Positions 59,616 to 64,000 of a stretch of DNA of 64,000 bases are shown in pieces. Origin of the DNA: UBA6115 sp012514225 (GTDB lineage: Bacteria; Bacillota; Clostridia; Christensenellales; Aristaeellaceae); contig DAIOLC010000004.1 of assembly GCA_036756425.1 (NCBI GenBank), positions 1 through 64,000 of the forward strand. The letters are read 5' to 3'. Each line of letters begins with the position of its first letter. Position 1 is the first letter of the stretch. The notes beneath the pieces are model-generated. The model saw only the letters and a list, made by a program, of their open reading frames with translations. It was not told the origin of the DNA and searched no databases. Both the position numbers and the translations under genes were made by a program.

Positions 59616-60650
59616 CTACGCCTTCCGTACGCCGCGGCGCACGGTGCGCTGGCTGCTGTAGTAGCCGACGACGACCGCGAAGACGATGAGGAGCCCGGAG
59701 ATGATGTACTGGTAATGCGGGCTGACGCCCAGGATGTTCAGGGCGTTGGAGATGATGCCCAGCACCAGCACGCCGAACACCGTGCCCCAGATGTTCCCCT
59801 TGCCGCCGGACATGGCCGTGCCGCCGACGACGACCGCGGCGATGACCTCGATTTCCTTGCCCAGGCCCATGACGGGGGCGCCCGTCCCGATGCGCGCCAG
59901 CATCGTCATCGCCGCGATGGAGACGAACAGGCCGTTGATGCCGTAGAGGAGGAGCTTGAAGTTTTTCACGTTGATGCCGGCCAGGTAGGCCGCGCCCTCG
60001 TTGCCGCCCACCGCGTAGACCCGGCGGCCGAACTTGGTGTACTTGACCACCAGCGCCACGATGACGGACAGCGCGACGAACAGCACGATGGGCACCGTGA
60101 CCACGAAGAGGCCCACGCGGAAGACCACGGCCTTGAGGAACTCCAGCTTGCCGATGATGGTGATTTCCCGGCCGTTGGTGATCAGGTAGGTCAGCCCGCG
60201 GTAGATGCTCATGAAGCCCAGGGAGACGATGAAGGGCTCAATCCGCGTGCGCGAGATGATGAGGCCCATCACCAGCTGCAGCCCGATGCCCACGGCCAGG
60301 GCCAGCAGCAGGGTCTCCGGCTCGCCCCACTTGGCGGTGCGCATCAGGTAGGCCATGCCGGTGGCGAGGAAGCTGAGCATGTTGCCAATGGACAGGTCGA
60401 TGCCGCCGGAAATCATCACCAGGGTCATGCTCAGGGCGAAGATGCCCGTCACCGACACCTGCAGGAGGACGTTGGAGATGTTCATGCCGCTGACGAAGTT
60501 GGCCGTGCCCTTCATCAGGTATTCCACCAGCACGACCACCAGGACCATCACGACCAGCACCATCAGGATGGGCGTGTTTTCGTGCTGCATCAGCCCGCGG
60601 CCCGTTTCGGAACGCCCCCCCGTTTGTCCCCCTTTTCCAAGCGTCCTCAT
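59616..60650 (-). CDS. Sugar ABC transporter permease (RbsC/CUT2 type)
   Basis: The 344-residue protein has about nine membrane helices and the RbsC motif S-G-G-I-D-L-S-I-G-N-M near residue 85, with G-G-N-E-G-A-A-Y-L-A-G-I near 220 and G-G-T-A-M-S-G-G near 275. Its ATG overlaps the ATPase stop (ATGA). The first 20 residues are hydrophilic. A 138-base gap with a small hairpin (GGCACC/GGTGCC at 59575-59594) separates it from the binding-protein gene. Confidence 0.9.
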   Translation of the reverse strand: MRTLGKGGQTGGRSETGRGLMQHENTPILMVLVVMVLVVVLVEYLMKGTANFVSGMNISNVLLQVSVTGIFALSMTLVMISGGIDLSIGNMLSFLATGMAYLMRTAKWGEPETLLLALAVGIGLQLVMGLIISRTRIEPFIVSLGFMSIYRGLTYLITNGREITIIGKLEFLKAVVFRVGLFVVTVPIVLFVALSVIVALVVKYTKFGRRVYAVGGNEGAAYLAGINVKNFKLLLYGINGLFVSIAAMTMLARIGTGAPVMGLGKEIEVIAAVVVGGTAMSGGKGNIWGTVFGVLVLGIISNALNILGVSPHYQYIISGLLIVFAVVVGYYSSQRTVRRGVRKA

Positions 60651-62185
60651 ACGCCGCCTCCAATCGAGTAATGCAGGATGTTCTCTTCGTTGATGTCTTC
60701 CCGGCGCTCAATCCCGACGACCATCTCGCCGCCGCGCATCACCATCACCCGGTCGGACATGGCGATCAGCTCGGGCATGTCGGAGGAAATCAGCAGGATG
60801 CACTTGCCCTCTTTCAATAGCCCCGTCATGATCCTGTAGATTTCCTCCTTGGCGCCCACGTCGATGCCGCGGGTGGGCTCGTCGAAGATGAAGATGTCAC
60901 CCTGGGTGGCGAACCATTTGGCCAGCACGACCTTCTGCTGGTTGCCGCCGGAGAGGAAGACCACCTTCTGCTCCACGCCCGGGGTGACCACGTTCATGGC
61001 CTTGACGTAGGTGCGGGCCAGCTGCGCGTCCTCCGCCGGGGTGACGAAGGGGTTCCCCGTCTTGGCGTAGCTGGCGATGACCACGTTCTTGGTGATGGAG
61101 TGGATGAGCACCAGGCCGGAGGACTGGCGGTCCTCGGTGATGTAGCACATGCCGTTGGAAATCGCGTCCAGCGGCGTGCGCAGGGTGACCTTCCGGCCCC
61201 GGATTTCCACCTCGCCCGCCTCCATGGGCTCCACGCCGAAGAGCAGGTTGGCCAATTCCGTCCGCCCGGAGCCCACCATGCCGGCGACGCCCAGCACCTC
61301 CCCGGAGCGCACCTTCAGGGAGGCGTCCCTTACGCCCTTGCCGCGGATGCCCCGCGCCTCGAACATGACCTCGCCGATGTCGGTCCGCTCCCGCTGGTAA
61401 AAGGCGGAGACGTCGCGGCCGACCATGTCCCGGATGAGCTGCTGCTCGGTCAAGTGCGCGATTTCGTAGGTGTTGATTTTCTGCCCGTCCCGGATGACGG
61501 TCACCCGGTCGGCAATCCTGAACACCTCGTCGAGGTGGTGGGAGATATAGATGATGCTGACGCCTTCCCCGGCGAGCACCCGGATGAGGCCCAGCAGGTG
61601 ATCCGTCTCCTTCTGGGAGAAGGACGCCGTCGGCTCGTCGAGCACCATGATTTTGGATTCCTGCAGGAAGGCGCGTGCCATTTCGACCGTCTTTTGCTCG
61701 CCGCTGCCCAGGCTGCCCACGATGTCGTAGGGGGAGATGCCGGAGTTCATCCGGCGCAGCACGTCCCGGGCGCGGGAAATCATGTCCGCCTTGCGGATGA
61801 AGGGGCCGCGCCCCGGCTCGTTGCCGGCGAAGAGGTTTTCATACACCGGCAGCAGCGGGTAGAGCGCGTGCTCCTGGTAAATTGTCTGGATGCCCAGGCT
61901 CATCGCGGTGCGCGGCGTCAGCGGGCCGACGCGCCTGCCGTCCAGCAGGATGTCCCCGGCGTCGGGCGCGTAGGCGCCGGAGAGGATTTTGATCAGCGTG
62001 GACTTGCCCGCGCCGTTCTCCCCGCAGATGCCGTGCACCTCGCCCCGGCGCAGGTCGAAATCGAAGCCGGAAAAGACGTCCACGCCCGGGAAGGATTTGC
62101 AGATGCCCCGCATCTGCAGGACCGGCTCCCCCGGCGGGGCGGGCGTTTTCCCTGGTTCCTGTTCCGCGACGGAATCTGGCAGCAT
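60647..62185 (-). CDS. Sugar ABC transporter ATP-binding protein, double-domain (RbsA/CUT2 type)
   Basis: The 512-residue protein has two nucleotide-binding domains. The first has G-E-N-G-A-G-K-S-T-L near residue 58 and Walker B V-L-D-E-P-T. The second has a degenerate Walker A-like loop G-M-V-G-S-G-R-T and Walker B I-F-D-E-P-T-R-G-I-D, typical of RbsA. The linker signature L-S-G-G-N-Q-Q-K is in the second half. It is the first gene of a four-gene operon, with GGAGG before its ATG. Confidence 0.92.
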   Translation of the reverse strand: MLPDSVAEQEPGKTPAPPGEPVLQMRGICKSFPGVDVFSGFDFDLRRGEVHGICGENGAGKSTLIKILSGAYAPDAGDILLDGRRVGPLTPRTAMSLGIQTIYQEHALYPLLPVYENLFAGNEPGRGPFIRKADMISRARDVLRRMNSGISPYDIVGSLGSGEQKTVEMARAFLQESKIMVLDEPTASFSQKETDHLLGLIRVLAGEGVSIIYISHHLDEVFRIADRVTVIRDGQKINTYEIAHLTEQQLIRDMVGRDVSAFYQRERTDIGEVMFEARGIRGKGVRDASLKVRSGEVLGVAGMVGSGRTELANLLFGVEPMEAGEVEIRGRKVTLRTPLDAISNGMCYITEDRQSSGLVLIHSITKNVVIASYAKTGNPFVTPAEDAQLARTYVKAMNVVTPGVEQKVVFLSGGNQQKVVLAKWFATQGDIFIFDEPTRGIDVGAKEEIYRIMTGLLKEGKCILLISSDMPELIAMSDRVMVMRGGEMVVGIERREDINEENILHYSIGGGV

Positions 62186-62285
62186 GCCGTAGCCTCCAAC
62201 CTGCCCGGCCGCGCCGGGGTGTATCCGAACCGCCCCGCGGGCGAGGGTTGATGTTATGCTCAAGTGAAAAGCGGCGGTTTGATTG

Positions 62286-62318
62286 CCTGTATTCTACAGG
62301 AACCGCCGGTATTGTCAA
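62286..62318 (-). promoter_or_regulatory. Promoter and dyad operator of the sugar importer operon
   Basis: On the minus strand TTGACA (62318-62313) and TAGAAT (62296-62291) are 16 bases apart. A perfect dyad CCTGTA-TTC-TACAGG (62286-62300) covers the -10, a likely repressor site. No regulator gene is next to it. Confidence 0.65.
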
Positions 62319-62427
62319 GGTTTTCCGCCTGTCGCCGGCCGCCCGCGCGAGGCGCGGCGCGGCGCGCCCCCGAAGCGAAACCGTCAAACGGGAGGGATTC
62401 GTCCGCCGCGGGGGAACAAAAGGAAAA

Positions 62428-63405
62428 CTACAATTGAAGCCCGGAAAGCCACGCCGCGACGTCGCGGTCCTCGGGGAAGGCGCTGTCCGACAGCCCGGCG
62501 CCCAGTTCCCCGGGCGTGAAGGCGCGGCATTCCAGCGCGCGGCCCAGCCGCGCGGCGAGTTCGGCGTCGTTCGCGTCGGTGAAGCAAACGGCGGAGGTCA
62601 CCCGGCCGTTTTTCAGGGAGAGGTTGATTTCCACCCCGCCCCAGGGGAAGCGGTTTTCCAGCAGCGCGTCGAAGCGCGGCGTCTTGCCGTAGGTCCACTC
62701 CCAGTCGCGGTATTTGCGGCTCAGCTCGTCCACCTGCCGGGCGGGCAGCGCCTCCTCCCAGGCGAAGGGCCGCGCGGGGCCGTACTCTTCGGCGAAAGCC
62801 TCAAACAGCGCCTCCTTGAGCGAGGGGATGGTCATCCCCGGCGCGTGCTCCTTCAGGTTGCCCACCCGGGAGCGGACCGACTCCACGCCCTTGGCCTGCA
62901 GCTTCGTGGCCGACGGCGCCAGATAGCGCCCCAGCAGGGACACGTCCACATCCATCAGGATGGTGCCGTGGTGCAGGGAGGAAAGCGGCAGGTGCCGGAA
63001 GGCGTTGCCGGAGAACTTGGCGCCGGAGGAGGACAGCACGATGTCGTTGCGGCCGGAGGCGGCCGTCTCGATGCCGAAGCGCGCCACCGCCTTGCGGATG
63101 ACGTCCAGCTGCCGGGTCACGTCGTAGAGCCCCTGCGGCATGACGAAGGAAAAGTTCAGGTTGCCCAGGTCGTGGTAGACCGCACCGCCCCCGGTGGTGC
63201 GCCGCACCAGCGTGCCGCCCTCCTCCGACAGCAGCGCCGTCCGGCATTCCTTCCAGGCGTTCTGCCCCCGGCCGATAACGACGGTGTGGGCGTTCTGCCA
63301 CAGGAACAGCGCCGGCTCCGGCGACTGCGACAGCAGCAGCGCCTCCTCGACGGCCAGGTTCAGCGCGGGGTCGGTGCCGGGGGTTTCGTACAGGCGGTTG
63401 GGCAT
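62428..63405 (-). CDS. lplA: Lipoate--protein ligase
   Basis: The 325-residue enzyme activates lipoate with ATP and attaches it to the lipoyl domains of 2-oxoacid dehydrogenases or GcvH. It has R-R-T-T-G-G-G-A-V-Y-H-D near residues 68-79, the catalytic lysine in S-G-A-K-F-S-G-N-A near 130, and a C-terminal accessory domain as in LplA. It lies downstream of a 2-oxoacid dehydrogenase E1 gene in the same orientation, its logical substrate complex. Confidence 0.92.
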   Translation of the reverse strand: MPNRLYETPGTDPALNLAVEEALLLSQSPEPALFLWQNAHTVVIGRGQNAWKECRTALLSEEGGTLVRRTTGGGAVYHDLGNLNFSFVMPQGLYDVTRQLDVIRKAVARFGIETAASGRNDIVLSSSGAKFSGNAFRHLPLSSLHHGTILMDVDVSLLGRYLAPSATKLQAKGVESVRSRVGNLKEHAPGMTIPSLKEALFEAFAEEYGPARPFAWEEALPARQVDELSRKYRDWEWTYGKTPRFDALLENRFPWGGVEINLSLKNGRVTSAVCFTDANDAELAARLGRALECRAFTPGELGAGLSDSAFPEDRDVAAWLSGLQL

Positions 63406-63463
63406 CAGGAATTCCTTTCAGGGGACGCCGGGGATATCGTCCCCTGGCTCATTCATGTAGTGG

Positions 63464-63493
63464 TTCATACACCGCGGAGCCGGTTTTAATCAA
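63464..63493 (-). promoter_or_regulatory. Possible promoter of lplA
   Basis: On the minus strand TTGATT (63493-63488) and TATGAA (63469-63464) are 18 bases apart and about 60 bases before the lplA start. Both boxes are imperfect. Confidence 0.4.
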
Positions 63494-63606
63494 GCCCGGA
63501 ACCGGGAGGAGGGGTTGGTTCAACCCCCGGCAAGCCGCCGCGGGTGCAGCGCTTGTCAGGACGCGGCTGCTTGTCATATTCAATCAGGTTTTCTGGGAGG
63601 GGGCAC

Positions 63607-63640
63607 GGGGGAGGGCGCTTTTTCAAAAGCGCCCTCCCCC
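63607..63640 (-). terminator. Very strong hairpin after the E1-beta gene
   Basis: GGGGGAGGGCGCTTTT (63607-63622) pairs over 16 bases with AAAAGCGCCCTCCCCC (63625-63640), leaving a 2-base loop, 24 bases after the E1-beta stop. It resembles the GGGGGCTTC...GAAGCCCCC repeat at 43324-43351 and may be a repeat-derived terminator. Confidence 0.65.
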
Positions 63641-63663
63641 GCGTTCCTTGTGCGATTTCTTCC

Positions 63664-64000
63664 TCAAACGCCGCGCTGGTTGTCGCGGAGCTGCTCCCCG
63701 ATGGTGAAGTTGCGGGCGGGCACATGGCCGGGCAGGGGCAGCAGGCGCTCGTTGACGGCATCCAGGTACCATTCAGGCTGCGGGAAGAAGGACTCCTCCA
63801 GCTCGTGGGCGGGGGTGATCCAGTTGCGCGCGCCGATGACGACCGGCGGCGCGTCGAGGTAGTCGAAGGCCAGCTCGGTGATGGTGGAGGCCATCTGGCG
63901 CATGACGCTGCCGCGCTCGCAGGCGTCGCCGGTGACGATGATGCGGCCGGTCTTCTTGACGGACTCGACGACCTTGCGGTAGTCGAAGGGCACGATGCTG
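63664..64000 (-). CDS. 2-oxoacid dehydrogenase E1 beta subunit, C-terminal part (cut by window end)
   Basis: The visible 111 residues match the transketolase C-terminal domain of pyruvate/acetoin dehydrogenase E1-beta: K-T-G-R-I-I-V-T-G-D, then V-I-G-A-R-N-W-I-T-P-A, and a C-terminal P-x-P-G-H. The gene extends beyond 64000, so its start and the rest of the dehydrogenase operon are not seen. The lipoate ligase just downstream supports a lipoate-dependent complex. Confidence 0.82.
   Translation of the reverse strand, partial: SIVPFDYRKVVESVKKTGRIIVTGDACERGSVMRQMASTITELAFDYLDAPPVVIGARNWITPAHELEESFFPQPEWYLDAVNERLLPLPGHVPARNFTIGEQLRDNQRGV

Overview
The window is a GC-rich, densely coded stretch of a Gram-positive chromosome. 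I read it as a high-GC member of the Clostridia. The evidence is near-consensus sigma-A promoters and strong AGGAGG ribosome sites, an RqcH/NFACT protein, a PgcA-type phosphoglucomutase of Bacillus length, an ECF sigma/DUF4179 anti-sigma pair, M42 peptidases, and an origin laid out like the Bacillus dnaA-dnaN intergenic origin. Several secreted proteins end their signal peptide in A-L-A-E or similar without a lipobox cysteine, which fits Christensenellales-like gut Clostridia; that placement is inference.

Layout. 1-1629 (minus): a rubredoxin-type protein, a 2[4Fe-4S] ferredoxin and a small membrane protein. 1867-3986 (plus): an HMA metallochaperone and a P1B metal ATPase behind a promoter that carries an ArsR-type operator in its spacer. 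4001-4225: a MITE-like structured repeat. 4331-6058 (minus): phosphoglucomutase. 6371-15058 (plus): an eight-gene operon with an amidotransferase-like protein, a complete Opp-type ABC importer, an M24 peptidase and a LacI regulator, with a LacI-type palindrome at its promoter. 15309-20569 (plus): a giant SH3b wall protein, a flavoprotein and an AEC transporter. 20766-25852 (plus): three tandem M42 aminopeptidases coupled to a short AlaRS. 25886-26118: second copy of the MITE. 26163-35000 (minus): a seven-gene glucan operon (TrmB regulator, URO-D-like protein, fused binding protein-permease, second permease, GH13 amylase, SGNH esterase, secreted beta-sandwich protein) with its own operator and no ATPase. 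35190-35906: GNAT. 36090-38269: a lower-GC defence-like pair, an EcoRI-type adenine methylase broken by one in-frame stop and a DUF262-HNH nuclease. 38400-43239 (plus): Mg2+ P-type ATPase, an NTF2-like protein and RqcH.

43367-44978 (minus): ECF sigma and its anti-sigma. 45224-46336 (minus): dnaN. 46338-46756: a DnaA-box cluster with a DnaA-trio, the probable chromosomal origin, next to nagB rather than dnaA. 47609-48192: two small membrane proteins. 48394-56429: a housekeeping/accessory run (serine hydrolase, DUF1643, methyltransferase, M20 peptidase, two VOC proteins, Ada-AlkA and Ogt alkylation repair). 56728-57162: a small secreted protein in a lower-GC patch. 57459-62185 (minus): a ribose-type sugar ABC importer with a sugar isomerase. 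62428-63405 (minus): lipoate-protein ligase. 63664-64000 (minus, partial): the E1-beta subunit of a 2-oxoacid dehydrogenase, whose complex would need lipoate.

The points most worth following are the dnaA-less origin, the MITE with co-varying hairpins, the broken methylase beside an intact nuclease, the binding protein-permease fusion and the truncated AlaRS in a peptidase operon. I saw no tRNA, rRNA or CRISPR array.
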